NCBI RefSeq assembly: GCF_016808335.1
Contig: NC_053149.1
Location: 57,961,922 to 58,025,921 of the forward strand
Length of the DNA stretch: 64,000 bases
Origin: Panicum virgatum
Taxonomy: Eukaryota > Streptophyta > Magnoliopsida > Poales > Poaceae
Reading direction: 5' to 3'
The stretch's first letter is position 1. Each line of letters starts with the position of its first letter. Below are positions 1 to 10,930 of the stretch, one piece after another. A program made the translations under genes and the position numbers. The notes beneath the pieces were generated by a model that had not been told where the DNA came from, did no database searches, and worked only from the letters and a program-made list of their open reading frames with translations.

Positions 1-1946
1 ATTACGTTTGAAGAATTCATTTCAATTGCCCTAGACGCAGACAGAACTGTCGGCATATATCCAGAGATGAAAGATCCTGTTTTTATCAACAAGCATGTAA
101 GTCCCCTTGTTCTTATGAAGAAATATGCACTTCATTATGATTTGCGGTATTCTCTAGTTATGTCACTGCCACCAAAAACTTCTGCTTAGAAGTTATATAC
201 GAACGTTCTGTAGAATGATCGTAACAGCTGCTGGTTGCATAGCATATCAAAGTAACCGTTATCTACCAAATGAACAGGACTGAAGATATTGCTTTATATC
301 TTGTTTATGTCTCATAAAAAGAGTTTCTTTTTATCACAAACATGATCAATTTGCTGTTATGTTTCCGTCTTCTGGCACGAGTTGTGACACCAATGTCGTG
401 GTTGATATGTCTTAACTAGTTATCCTTGACTATGATGAGCTGGATAGTGCAAAACTTCGTCATTGTATTTTTCCATCACAATGTAAGGATCTAACTTCTC
501 AATTTCTGGTGTAACATAATGAGTTTGTGTTACTTTGCACAGGTGAAGTGGGCTGACGGAAAAAAGTTTGAGGACAAATTTGTGGATACCTTGCTTAAAT
601 ATGGATACAAAGGTCAATACATGTCAGAGAATTGGATGAAGCAGCCATTGTTTATACAATCTTTTGCTCCTACCTCCATTGTACATGTATCAAAATTGAT
701 TGACTCTCCCAAGGTATTTTTGATTGATGATATAACAGTGAGAACACAAGACACGAACCAGGTACTAACCTTTATGTAACAGTGTCTCTGACCCTTTTGA
801 ACCAATGCTAAGAAAGAAAAACAGCTTGGATAGAAAAACCAATCCCTGAGATTTTGGAGTTCATTTTTTGCAACTTCAGTAAAACACCTTTGGAGTTTGG
901 ATATACTTATGTATGTCATTTCTCATTTGCAGTCATACTGGGAAATCACTTCAGATGACTACCTTGCATACATTGGGAAATACGTAGTAGGCCTTGGTCC
1001 ATGGAAAGATACCATTGTTCCAGCTGCACGAAACTACTTGATGCCACCAAGTGATCTTGTTGCGCGGGCACATGCTCATAATCTACAGGTACACCATTTG
1101 TTTGTAACCATTGCAATTATCTTAAGTTCAGATTTTACATGGATTGTTGTAGAGTAATCGATGCTAGTTGGACCAACTTCCATTTGTTAACTGCTGTCTT
1201 CTAGGTTTGTCTATCTAAATGCATCTGGTCACCAGTTACCAGAAGTATCCTATTAAACGTCATGGCTGCCTTGTAGTTCTGGTATCATTTACATCAACTA
1301 AAACTCTGGCCAATCAGTGAATGAATTGGGTTGGGACACAACACGTCACGTAGCTGTCAACACCTTCAACAAAGCACAGCTCTTTTTTTTAAGGTTACTT
1401 ACAGCTGTGTCCTGATCCTCACCTTGTCCTATGTGTTGAATTGGGAGGAATGCGCTCCATTCCCCAGTAATAAGTGGTCTAGTTTAGTCAAATTCTGGTT
1501 GAATTATAGTCACTTTGGTGAGCTCTCATTAAACCTGTGTTTAGCTGTGCATTACAGTGCAAACTTTCTGATGCAAATAACATGCGGAGCAAATTATTAC
1601 TTTGCTATGCGCACCTTTCTTACACTTGGTTTGTCCCACAGAATGTGTTTCAGATAATATGTACCCCGAAACATGTTAAATGGTAGTCTGTTCATTTGTT
1701 GTTGTGCAGGTACACCCATACACGTACAGGAATGAGAACCAGTTCCTGCACTTCAACTTTCATCAGGATCCCTACGCTGAATATGATTTCTGGATAAACA
1801 CTGTGGGGGTTGATGGTCTATTTACAGATTTCACCGGATCCCTTCACCGGTACCAGGAATTGACATCCCCACACCGGAAGGATGAGACCGCAAACAGCCT
1901 TCTAGTAAAAATTAGTCAAATGATCTCAGCATATGAAGGTCTGTGA
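1..1946 (+). CDS. Glycerophosphodiester phosphodiesterase, 3' part (GDPD5/6-like)
   Basis: The 3' part of a GDPD-family gene whose start lies before the window. Four exons join in frame: 1-96, 543-761, 933-1088 and 1710-1946 (stop TGA), separated by GT-AG introns. The visible 235 residues include AADRTVG-type and YPEMKDP motifs (as ALDADRTVGIYPEMKDP), typical of the catalytic TIM barrel of plant GDPDs, and end with GVDGLFTDF followed by a short tail. The family hydrolyses glycerophosphodiesters to glycerol-3-phosphate and an alcohol, and is linked to phosphate recycling from membrane lipids; plant members of this type are often secreted or plastid/vacuolar. Location cannot be judged because the N-terminus is missing. 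All junctions keep the frame and no lesion is seen, so the gene is probably functional. Confidence 0.9.
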
Positions 1947-2149
1947 TTGTTTGTACTTGCAAGACTACACAAGTGTGTCATGGTGTTACTCGGACCTTGG
2001 AAGGTTAAAGAAACGAGTTGTTTTCTAGTAGGTAGTTGTTAGCACGAGTCGTACTTGATAGATTCTGTACCATGGTTCATGGTTCATTGCTCATCCAACG
2101 ATGAACAAGTTGCCAAGTTGGCATGTGCTCATATCATATCATCATATTG
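1947..2149 (+). other. 3' UTR and short spacer of the GDPD gene
   Basis: AT-rich untranslated sequence after the TGA stop at 1944-1946, running up to a MITE. No separate gene is seen. Confidence 0.5.
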
Positions 2150-2425
2150 GCCCTGTTTGGTTTTCTAGCGCTTAGCTAACTTTGACCGCTAATTACGGTA
2201 TCAAACTAAGTCAATTTACAAAATCAACTCTAGAACCCCTTGCGCTAGGAACCTTGAAGAATCTAATGGGATCTTTGACCGCGTGATTATAGGATGGTTA
2301 CTGTAACATCACTGGGGCCAATCATCGATTAATTACTATCATTAGATTCGTCGCGAAAAATTATATCCATCCCTAAAAAAATTTTACAAATAGACTTCGT
2401 TTAGTACTTTATGCATGCGGGATTT
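2150..2425. mobile_element. Tourist-like MITE, copy 1
   Basis: Begins with ggccctgtttggttttct, a common grass MITE terminus. It contains the block GAATCTAATGGG ... ACTGTAACATCA ... ATTAGATTCGTCGCG, also found in the elements at 19880 and 21225. No coding capacity. The right border is approximate and I found no clean target duplication. Confidence 0.55.
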
Positions 2426-2746
2426 TTTCCTCAGCTTGCGTGCGCTATGAATAGTGGAGGGGATTATACCAGTTGAATTGGTTTCTGAATTGGATATTAG
2501 GGGTTGCACAGTCGTCCTGCAGTCGTACTCATCTGCCAGAGTGTGTTGAAATGTAACTGGATACTAGTGGTTCAGTGGTAGCATGTCCCTATCTGTCCTC
2601 ACTGGGAAGGAACCACCTCTCTAGATAGACGCTCTCGGCTCTCGTCACCAATCTCCATGCAGCGGAGGATAACCTCAAGCTTCAAGTGTGGGAGCCGGTG
2701 AAGGGATAAAGAAGATTTCAGGCCACACAACCTGAGCGAAGGAAGA
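2426..2746. other. Spacer and 5' flank of CRR7
   Basis: Between the MITE and the CRR7 start codon. Presumably holds the CRR7 promoter and 5' UTR. No further gene seen. Confidence 0.4.
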
Positions 2747-4173
2747 ATGGAAACGGCGGCGGCGGCGGTAGCCCGGCCGCCAGAGTGCAGCTCCTCCGGC
2801 GGACTGCTCAGCGGTAAAGTCAATTTCCCAACCACTCTTATCCTCTGTTCTCTGCTCAAGTAGCACGCTGCACTGCACACCATGGCTCTCCTCCTCTCCC
2901 TGTTGAAGCATCAGTCACTGACTCATTGCATACAAGGGCCAACATCAACATGCCATAGTATAGTAGTTCAACTAACAAACTGTATGCATGCACACTAGAT
3001 TGTTACTGGATTGGTGACTGATCTTGTAGAGTTTTTTTTAATCGGCATCTTGAACAAGTCATCTAGTCAGCATAATACAAAACTGTCCACACTTGTAACT
3101 TAGCTGCATCGCTGAAAGTCTAGGACGACTTCCGAGGGATATTGCAATTTTATTCTAGCAAGACCCTGCTACAATTTCATCGCATAATATCTTTGTGATT
3201 GGACTGATTGTGTGCACAAGCACAACCCTTTTGACCAGGAGTTTGCAAGACAAAGAAAATTAGTTTCGTCCTGCAGTTGTTAACCGAAGTAGGTAAGCTT
3301 TGAAAAACACAGACTAAACAAAGAAATCAAACCCTCCGATATTTAGCATCTTCCAGCATGGAAACGTTTGGAAAGAGGTTTCCGCTGATCCCCAGCTTTG
3401 GCACGGAAATCCTCACCTGGCTACCCAAACAGAGTCCACTTTTGACCCGGACAACCTTTCGAAAAAAAAAGCCCCCCGGGGGGAGCGGGGGGGGGGGGGG
3501 GGGGGGGGGCGGGGGCGGGGACTTCCTGGGTCATGGTGGAAACCGGAAAGGTCCCGCATGTGAAACAAAACGCTCTTCCACGAGTAGTCAAGCAGCGCTA
3601 CCACTTCAAAGTTTTTTCTTGGCATTTTCCGTACACCCACCACTGCGCATCTGTACCTGACCTGTCTCCTCCCACGCAGGCAGGCGGAGGTCGCTGCTGC
3701 CCCGCCGGCAATCGACGAGAGCGGCAGCAGCGTTCCCGGCTAGCGCCGCCGCGAGCTTTTCCACGGCCTCGTTGAAGCGACCACCGGGAATTCAACGCCA
3801 CGGACCCCAGGTCCAAGTCTTGCCACGGAGTGATTTTGCTCGAGCTACTGGTAACTTGGTCTCTACTGCAGAGAAAGTAACCGTCATTTTCCTCGGGCAG
3901 GTTTGCGCGGCGCGGAGGCGGCGAGCGGACATCCAGTCGGACACGTACGTGCTGATAGAGCCCGGCAGGGACGAGGAGTTCGTGTCCCGGGAGGAGCTGG
4001 AGGCGAGGCTCAAGGGCTGGCTGGAGAGGTGGCCGGGGGAGGCGCTGCCCCCCGACCTCGCCAGGTTCGACACGGTCGACGACGCCGTCTCCTACCTCGT
4101 CAGGTCCGTGTGCGTGCTCGAGATCGAGGGCGATGTCGGGTCCGTGCAGTGGTACCAGGTCGAAGTGGAATAG
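2747..4173 (+). CDS. CRR7: CHLORORESPIRATORY REDUCTION 7 (CRR7), chloroplastic
   Basis: The final exon (3901-4173) encodes the whole conserved CRR7 domain, with [13 protein letters not shown] near its start and [19 protein letters not shown] near its end. CRR7 is a small stromal factor for assembly of the chloroplast NAD(P)H dehydrogenase-like complex (subcomplex A), which supports cyclic electron flow. My model has exon 1 at 2747-2813, exon 2 at 3680-3810 and exon 3 at 3901-4173. Phases fit (1, then 0). Exons 1 and 2 give an Ala/Ser/Arg-rich transit peptide. The product is about 156 aa, close to the known family length. The intron at 3811-3900 is uncertain: it is 90 nt, has no internal stop and could be retained in frame. 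The 866-bp first intron holds a long G tract. The start was chosen because it splices in frame into the transit peptide; exon 1 is inferred. Confidence 0.85.
3478..3520 (+). repeat. Poly-G tract in CRR7 intron 1
   Basis: About 43 bases that are nearly all G, with an uninterrupted run of more than 20. It lies on the sense strand of the first CRR7 intron and could form G-quadruplexes. Run length may be misassembled. Confidence 0.8.
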
Positions 4174-4490
4174 CCCGGGTTCATGGCTGTGTGTTCCTTC
4201 TTGCCGTCCTTCCTTGCTGGGTGTAACATGCAGTACCGAGCAAATTGCGAGGGTCAACTGGTGACGCATGTTTTCGCCAAGTTCTTGCTTTGGTTCGTTA
4301 GGATTGTTGTTCAGATTTGAGTTAAAAAAGTTCCGCCAGTCAAAAACGTAGAAAAAAATGGTAAGATCAATGGCTGGAGCGCTTTGATGGTGTGATAGCA
4401 CCCCCAAAAAGTGGTGGGACCGGGGCATTTACAACAGGGCAGGGAGAGCTGGCGACAGGCAGTCGCTACTCGCTACAGAGCGCAAGCCGG
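4174..4490 (+). other. CRR7 3' UTR and spacer
   Basis: Sequence from the CRR7 stop to the CCGG-rich element. No ORF of note. Confidence 0.4.
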
Positions 4491-5016
4491 GGTTAACCGA
4501 ACCGACCGGTCCGGTCAAACCGCCGCCCTCCGGTAGCGGTTTACCGGACCGGTTTGACCGGTATCCGGTGGAAACCGTTTGAATTCAAATCCAAATTCAA
4601 ATAAATTCAAAAAATCTCATGCAACCGGTTCCGACCGGTTTACCGGCTGGTTTGACCGGTTTACCGGTCGGTTTGATCGGTTTGAATTCAAATTCAAATT
4701 CAAAAGCTCCCGTGCAACCGGTTTACCGGCCGGTTTAACCGGTGGGCTTTAATGGGCCGGCCCATTTTTTTCTTTTTTCTTTTTTGATTTAACTTTAAAT
4801 CCCCGCAAACTATACTAAATGAACGAATTTTTGAGAAAATTTAACACTATTAGATTCATTGCACCTTTAAGTATTTTTAAGAATTTTTCATTTTTTGAAT
4901 TTAAATTTAAATTTTAAATCTTGGCCGGTTGGGTACCGGACCAAACCGGAACCGGGCCGGACCGGTTTGACCGGTAACCGGTCAAACCGGACCGGTTCCC
5001 ACCGGTTTGGTCAACC
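4491..5016. mobile_element. CCGGTTTGACCGG-rich TIR element, copy 1
   Basis: About 526 bp with ends ggttaaccgaacc and ggtttggtcaacc that are inverted relative to each other. Both ends are built from many copies of a short CCGGTTTGACCGG-like motif. The AT-rich core (TTTTGAGAAAATTTRACAC, AATTCAAATTTAAAT-like stretches) matches the core of a second copy at 62055-62494. Non-coding. It lies immediately upstream of the EXO70 5' UTR and could supply or disturb promoter sequence. Superfamily not identified. Confidence 0.6.
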
Positions 5017-5289
5017 TTGCTCCCATCCCACCAAACTCACCGCCCCCCCTCTCCGTTTCCACGGAACGGTCTCGTTTCCCGTTAGAACGGAACGCGATGG
5101 CCCTTGCCTGCTTCGGCGAGAGGAACAGGCAGAGGCAGAGCGGGCGGGGCACCGGACAGGAACAGGGGCGAGCGAGAGAGCAAGAGAGCGGGAGACCCGG
5201 GCGCCACGGCACCCCCGTCCCCATCCCCTCGCCGGCGTCTTCCGCAGACGCAGAGCCCCCTTCCCCTCCCCGTCGCCGTCGCTTCCCCT

Positions 5290-6257
5290 CGGGTTGACTT
5301 GACTTGTACTGTTCCACTTCCACACCACACCCCCTCCACCGCTCCACGGACCACCACCCCCACAATAATCGCATTCCATTCTCCTCCTCGCTTTTGCACT
5401 TTGCGCCTCTTCCTCTCTTTCCATCTCCCCATCCCTCCGCCGGCCTCTCTTCCTCGAGCTTGCTTCGGTCCGAGGTCTGAATCTGTGATCCCGGAGGTCC
5501 CGTTGGCGGCCGCCGGAGTACGCGAAGAGCGGGAGCTCCTCGGTGCCGGCGGTGAGTCTCTTATCCTTGCTTTGTGAGGGGTTCTTGCAGAGTTCCTTAT
5601 CGATTGCTTCTTGTGTGTCAGTTAATATCTGCTCGAGTTTGGTCTCGCGCTCTCGCTTTAATACCAGATGCTTTTGGCCAAATTATTTTAGCTATTTCTT
5701 GCTCGTGTGGGCATTTTTACCCCCAAGAACTGCTTTAAGCCTCTAGCTAGTGTGAGAACCTGCGCAAACTGTTCTACGAAATAAGAGGACCCTGTCCTGT
5801 TCTTGCTGTTGACCCAGAACAAACTGGGTTATTAAACCATCGGGCTGGTGGAATCTAATCTTATATGATCAATTTTTTTCACCACTGATTTTGTTAAGAA
5901 AGAAATAAGGAAGAGAGAAAAGGGAAATGACTACATGAAGACCAACAGGATAATTAGTCCCTATCACCTTTAACTGTGAATTTACATTTGTTTACCTTTT
6001 TTTTCAATTTCTACGTCTCTTTTGCTATTTATATGTCTGTGCTTGCAAGTTTCAAAGATGTTCTGCTTGAAAAGCATGTTTGTTTTTTCTGGATCAATGT
6101 TCAATTGCTTACTTCCATTTATTCAGCACTTTATGATTTTTATTATATTTAGCTATTTGCATCAGTAGCTTTCAGAAATTCAATTATCAAGTCTGAAGTA
6201 TATTGGAATTAGACCTGATCTTTGTGTTAAACATATGAAGCAGGGGAGGTCCATAAC
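5290..6257 (+). other. EXO70 gene 5' UTR with a leader intron
   Basis: Pyrimidine-rich leader sequence, then a strong donor (GGCG|GTGAGT, intron from 5552) and an acceptor at 6241-6243 (GAAGCAG|GGGAGG), 14 nt before the ATG. The intron is about 690 bp and AT-rich. A 5' leader intron of this kind often boosts expression in grasses. The transcription start is not determined. Confidence 0.65.
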
Positions 6258-8084
6258 ATGATGGCTGGAGAGTTGGTTAAGCAATACTCAAACATCACTC
6301 TGGGAGAAGACAGTGAGATATGTGATATTAAACATGCGCTTAAGGCATTGAGAAAGAAGATCCTTACTTTGGATTTTGACAACTCCGTGCATGTCCATGA
6401 TCCACAGGACTCATTTGAGTACTTGGAAGTGCTGTACAAAATCAGACGACTTTCTGAAAGGTTAAGGGGCTTGGACCCTTGTGGAGAAGCCAAACAGCTG
6501 AATGAACTCACTGTGTATGCTAATGACCTTTCTGAAATGGCAATGGCAAGGCTTGAAGAGGAATTTGTTTATCTTCTTACACATTACAAACAGCCATTAG
6601 AACAGGAAGTTCTCTCTTTTCGCTCTACAGAGGATGGCAGTGTGGAAGACTTCTCAAGCAGCTCATTCAGTGAGGAACAATCAGAAGGGAAGGCAGCACC
6701 AAATGATATCATTGGAGGACCGGAACATTTTGTTCCTGATTTGATTCAACCTGGTGCACTCTCTGCTGTCAAGTCCATTGCTAAATTTATGTTCCTGAAT
6801 GGCTATGATAAGGAGTGTTGCCAGGCTTATATAAACTCACGGCAGAATGCAATAGATGAGTACTTTGGGTCTCTTCGTCTGAACAAGCTCAGTATAGAAG
6901 AGCTTATGAACACAAGTTGGTACAAACTGAATACATTAATAAGGAGATGGAACCGAGCAATGAGGGTTTTTATCCGAGTCTACCTTGTAAGCGAGAAGCG
7001 CCTTAGCAATCATGTCTTTGGTGAACTTACAGATTCAACTGCAGACTCGTGCTTCTATGAGATTTCATTTAACTCAGTCATGCAACATCTGAGCTTTTAT
7101 GTATCTGTAGCAATTGGTCCTCCTAAAACGGAAAAGCTTTTTCGTTTGCTCGATATGTATGAGGTCCTGAATGATCTTCTCCCTGAAGCTGAATCCCTGT
7201 TTGAATCAGGATATGATGATATAATCTTGAATGAGTATCATGAAGTGCTACTTCAACTGGGAGAATCTGCAAGAAAGACATTTGCAGAATTCAAGTATGC
7301 CATCCAATCATACAGTTCATCAAATGCAGTGGCTCGTGGAGAAGTGCATCCACTTACAAAGTATGTTATGAACTACATAAGGGCTCTCACAGCATACAGC
7401 AAACCTCTTGATTCACTTCTCAAGGACACAGATCGAAGACACCTGCATCTTGCTTCTGATATTCAGGTGATGGCAAACACATGTCCTAATTTCACAGCAA
7501 CAGCTTTGCATCTACAGTCTGTTGCTGCCATTTTGGAGGCAAATCTTGAAGCTGGGTCTAGATTGTACAGAGATGATCGGTTGCAGAACATCTTTATGAT
7601 GAACAACATCCACTACATGGTCCAGAAAGTGAAGAACTCGGATCTCAAAAGTTTTCTTGGTGATGACTGGATCCGGATCCACAACAGGAAGTTTCAGCAG
7701 CAAGCTATGAGATATGAGAGGGCGTCATGGAACAATGTCCTCTCTTACCTGAGTGATGATGGCTTGTGTGCTGCTGGTGATGCTGCTTCTCGCAAAACCA
7801 TCAGGGAGAAGATAAAAAATTTCAACCTGTCCTTTGAAGAGGTTTATCGAGTTCAGACAGCATGGTCTGTCCCAGACGACCAACTTCGTGATGATGTCCG
7901 GATTTCAATATCCCTGAAAGTTATACAGGCCTATAGGACATTCGTGGGAAGATATTCAAGCCTCCTTGATGGATCAAGGCATCGAGATCGTTACATCAAG
8001 TATAGAGCCGAGGATTTGGAGACACTTTTGCTTGATCTTTTTGAAGGAACTCAAAAGTCACTGCAGCATTCTTGCCGAGTTTGA
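6258..8084 (+). CDS. EXO70-family exocyst subunit
   Basis: A single 608-aa exon. The C-terminal two thirds carry the Exo70 domain (Pfam Exo70), with recognisable stretches such as FMMNNIHYMVQKVKNSDL and DDWIRIHNRKFQQQAMRYER; the N-terminal part is helical. EXO70 tethers secretory vesicles to the plasma membrane by binding phosphoinositides and the exocyst core. Plants have many paralogues with roles in secretion, cell-wall deposition, autophagy and immunity. Most plant EXO70 genes outside the A clade are single-exon in the coding region, as here. Two adjacent ATGs (6258 and 6261) are both possible starts. I cannot assign the subfamily safely. The gene is intact and convergent with DUF620. Confidence 0.93.
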   Translation: MMAGELVKQYSNITLGEDSEICDIKHALKALRKKILTLDFDNSVHVHDPQDSFEYLEVLYKIRRLSERLRGLDPCGEAKQLNELTVYANDLSEMAMARLEEEFVYLLTHYKQPLEQEVLSFRSTEDGSVEDFSSSSFSEEQSEGKAAPNDIIGGPEHFVPDLIQPGALSAVKSIAKFMFLNGYDKECCQAYINSRQNAIDEYFGSLRLNKLSIEELMNTSWYKLNTLIRRWNRAMRVFIRVYLVSEKRLSNHVFGELTDSTADSCFYEISFNSVMQHLSFYVSVAIGPPKTEKLFRLLDMYEVLNDLLPEAESLFESGYDDIILNEYHEVLLQLGESARKTFAEFKYAIQSYSSSNAVARGEVHPLTKYVMNYIRALTAYSKPLDSLLKDTDRRHLHLASDIQVMANTCPNFTATALHLQSVAAILEANLEAGSRLYRDDRLQNIFMMNNIHYMVQKVKNSDLKSFLGDDWIRIHNRKFQQQAMRYERASWNNVLSYLSDDGLCAAGDAASRKTIREKIKNFNLSFEEVYRVQTAWSVPDDQLRDDVRISISLKVIQAYRTFVGRYSSLLDGSRHRDRYIKYRAEDLETLLLDLFEGTQKSLQHSCRV

Positions 8085-8806
8085 AGCTTCAACAACCTCA
8101 GCACCCTCCACCTTTTGGTTTTCTTCTTTGGTTTGCATTAGAATGGTACAGTTGAATTATTATAGTGATGTATTGTTCTGCCCAACTTGCATCGGTTTGC
8201 CGTGTCTTCACGGCTCCTCTTGCTGCATAGAATTCCTTGCAACATTGCAAAAGTTCAGAGGATGTTAGGAATAGCAATCTATTGTTCCCAAAACTTTGGT
8301 ACCTGAGTATGTATAGTTTCTGAATGTTTTGGTAATAATACAGTAATCTAGCATCCCTGATCCGTTTAATGACTTTCCTGCACTAAACGAGATATGTGCT
8401 GCTCTACCGTTTCAGAACTGAATAGATTGCTTCATGGAATACAGAAGTGTAAAGTATGAAAGCAGCTCATCACGGTTGAAGAGTTCAGTGAAGGATGAAA
8501 CCAATTTGGTACACTATCAAATGTTTGACAGAAATTGCCAACCAAAATCGAAGAATTTAATCAAAACTCCCACCCCTCATAGCTTCTACACTCTGTACAT
8601 GATGTAACCATGTTTTCTCCTAAAAATAATCATTAAGTAATTCTATTTCTGGAAGAACACATGCATGCTCATATCTTCTGCAATTTCAATCAGAAAAAAG
8701 GAGAGAAATGGAAGAACATAGAACTACCGCCACCCCTATCAAAAATTTTGCCTGGGTGAATTTCATGTCCTGGACTGATAGCAACAATCAATCGAACACT
8801 AGCCGA
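8085..8806. other. Convergent 3' ends of EXO70 and DUF620
   Basis: Tail-to-tail spacer of about 720 bp holding both 3' UTRs. No other gene seen. Confidence 0.5.
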
Positions 8807-10154
8807 TCACTTATTCTGGTTGTCGACGTCCTTCTTGAGGTCGGCCGGCGGCAGGAAGTAGTCCGTCGTGAGGCCGTGCACGTTGAAGTCGGCCTCCTCG
8901 ACCGTCCACGTCTCCTCCAGCTTCCGCTTGTGGTTGACGGAGCCCTCGCCGTAGCGGAAGAGGGTGACGGTGGTGTGGCCGCCGTGCGCGATGTTGATGC
9001 CGTCGATGTAGCGGTAATCGGAGATGACGGACTCCATGCTGGTCTCCCAGAAGATGTTCTCGCTGCGGCGGGCGCCCTTGCCGGACTTCATGCGGAGCAG
9101 GTGGGAGTCCTCGAGCTGGATGAGCAGCCCCGTGCGCTGGCTGAAGTAGCCCCACACCGTGTGGTGGATGATGTCGAACGCCGGCGCGCTCCGCGCCCGC
9201 AGCGTCATCGCGCCGGCCTCCAGCTTCAGGATGAAGCACTCCTCGCCGTTGAGGACCTTCTCGCCGATGCACACCGCGTCCGAGAAGAGGTTGGCGATCG
9301 AGCGCGGATCCAGGCCCTGCAACGAGACGGCGAGGAGCACGATCGGAGATGCATCTGGCCGAACGCGAATGCCTGGCTGCGAGTGCCCGGATGCCTTATT
9401 TACCTGGAGGGAGCGGCGGAGGGGGCGTGGCGGGCCGCGGGAGGCGTGCGACTGATCGGCGGCGGACTGGCGCCACGCGACCTTGCCGTCGCTGCCGGCG
9501 CTCATCTTGTGGCCGCCCATGATGAGCTCGAAGAACCAGACCTCGGGGGTCTTCTGCCAGAGCACGAAGCTGCCGACCTCGGCGCGGCCCTGGGCGGCGG
9601 TGACGGTCTGGTCGCCGAGGTGGAACTCGGACGCGCACATCCGCACCTTGCCCACGGCGTACATGCTCCGCACCCCCTGCAGCGCCGCCTGCCCGCCCGT
9701 CGCCGCGATGTACTGCTGGATGATGTACTTGGCCGTCGACGCTTGCTGCAATGGATCGTTCACGCAACCGGATCAGTTGTTCTCCGAGATTCTGGTCTGG
9801 ATGCGCGCGCGCGTAACAGAAGCGAAGCGTGCACGCCATGGCCGATGGGCGGCTTACGATGGAGGAGTCGCGGATGGAGCGGCTGAAGGCGCGGTCGTGC
9901 GGGACGGGGCAGGGGATGAGCGGCGAGCCGACGACGTTGAGGAAGAGCTGGAGCTCGGCGGTCGCGGGGGCGGCCCCGTCGACGGTGGCGCGGTCGAAGG
10001 CCTGGTTCTTGAGCCAGGCGCGCATGTTGGCGCCCCCGGCGCCGCGGCGCTTGTCGGCGCCGGGGGCGTTGATGAGCATCTCATCGGGGATGGGCACCTC
10101 CAGCACGGTGTCCAGGGAGTCGTCGCGGTCCAGGTTCGGGCACAGCTTCCTCAT
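8807..10154 (-). CDS. DUF620 family protein
   Basis: Three exons on the minus strand: 10154-9858 (99 codons), 9745-9404 (114 codons) and 9316-8807 (170 codons with stop). All junctions are GT-AG in phase 0, giving 382 aa. The protein matches the plant DUF620 family: YIAATGGQAAL near residue 115, FELIMGGHKMSAGSDGKVAWR in the middle, and WTVEEADFNVHGLTTDYFLPP at the C-terminus. Biochemical function is unknown; the fold has been compared with lipid-binding proteins. Long open frames on the plus strand here are only GC-rich shadows. No lesion is seen. Confidence 0.9.
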
Positions 10155-10675
10155 GACACGGCCGCCGCGTCGCCTCGCCGCGCATCAACGCCGACCGACG
10201 GGGCGGGTGGAGCAGAGCTAAGCTAGCGCGCGCCTGCCGGAGACGGGGGAGGGAGAAGAGAGAGAAACAAGCGGTAGAACGGGAGGCCAGGAGCCCGGAC
10301 ATGTAGAAGGTGTCAATGGCGAGGCATGCATTGGGAGCGAGGAATAAGTGGATCGCGCAAACAACGGGCGCTGTGTCGAGGAGCTAGTGCTGCTCGAGCC
10401 TAGAGGTGCGCGGACGGAGGTGAACGCAGGCGCCCCTGCTTTTGTGCTTGATGACGCGCGGCGGACAGCATCCTCGGCTCCGCGCCCTTGGCCATGCATA
10501 GAAATCAGACCACTAGCTATGGATCAGCCCGCTAGCTCTAAAAAACTCGGTCCGTTTCAGCCCATTCAGCCCACAATGCATCCTGCCTCTATGGACTCGA
10601 AACGGGTCAGGCTTTTCGTGGACAGCCAGGCCAATTTTTGGAGCACTGCACGCTAATTATTCAATTTTACTACTA
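10155..10675 (-). promoter_or_regulatory. 5' flank of the DUF620 gene
   Basis: About 520 bp upstream of the DUF620 start, presumably 5' UTR and promoter, bounded by a Stowaway MITE. No specific site is assigned. Confidence 0.4.
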
Positions 10676-10819
10676 CTCCTTCCAACCTGAATTATTAGTT
10701 ATTTTGATTTTTCTAGATATATAATTTTTTCTGCGCATCTAGACATAATATATATCTAGATGTATAGCAAAATTTATACACCTAGAAAAGTCAAAACGAC
10801 TAATAATTTAAAACAGGAG
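10676..10819. mobile_element. Stowaway MITE
   Basis: A 144-bp element with terminal inverted repeats CTCCTTCCAACCTG... and ...AAACAGGAG, flanked by TA on both sides (10674-10675 and 10820-10821). The inner halves (ATTTTTCTAGATATATA / TACACCTAGAAAAGTC) are the classic Stowaway foldback of grasses. No coding capacity. It lies in the 5' flank of DUF620. Confidence 0.85.
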
Positions 10820-10930
10820 TAGCTATATTCAATACGAATTACGACTCGAGTGGTGAAACGCAACAGAATTTGGAGTTCAAGTGAAGCAATCAAATTCGGT
10901 TCATACTCATATCCAAAAGCAGAAGAAGAC

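Noticed and set aside
2560..2600. tRNA- or SINE-like A box (TGGTTCAGTGGTA)
   Set aside because: No matching B box within the right distance and no cloverleaf; chance match.
8708..9886. 392-codon open frame on the plus strand
   Set aside because: Shadow of the DUF620 exons on the minus strand, crossing their introns.
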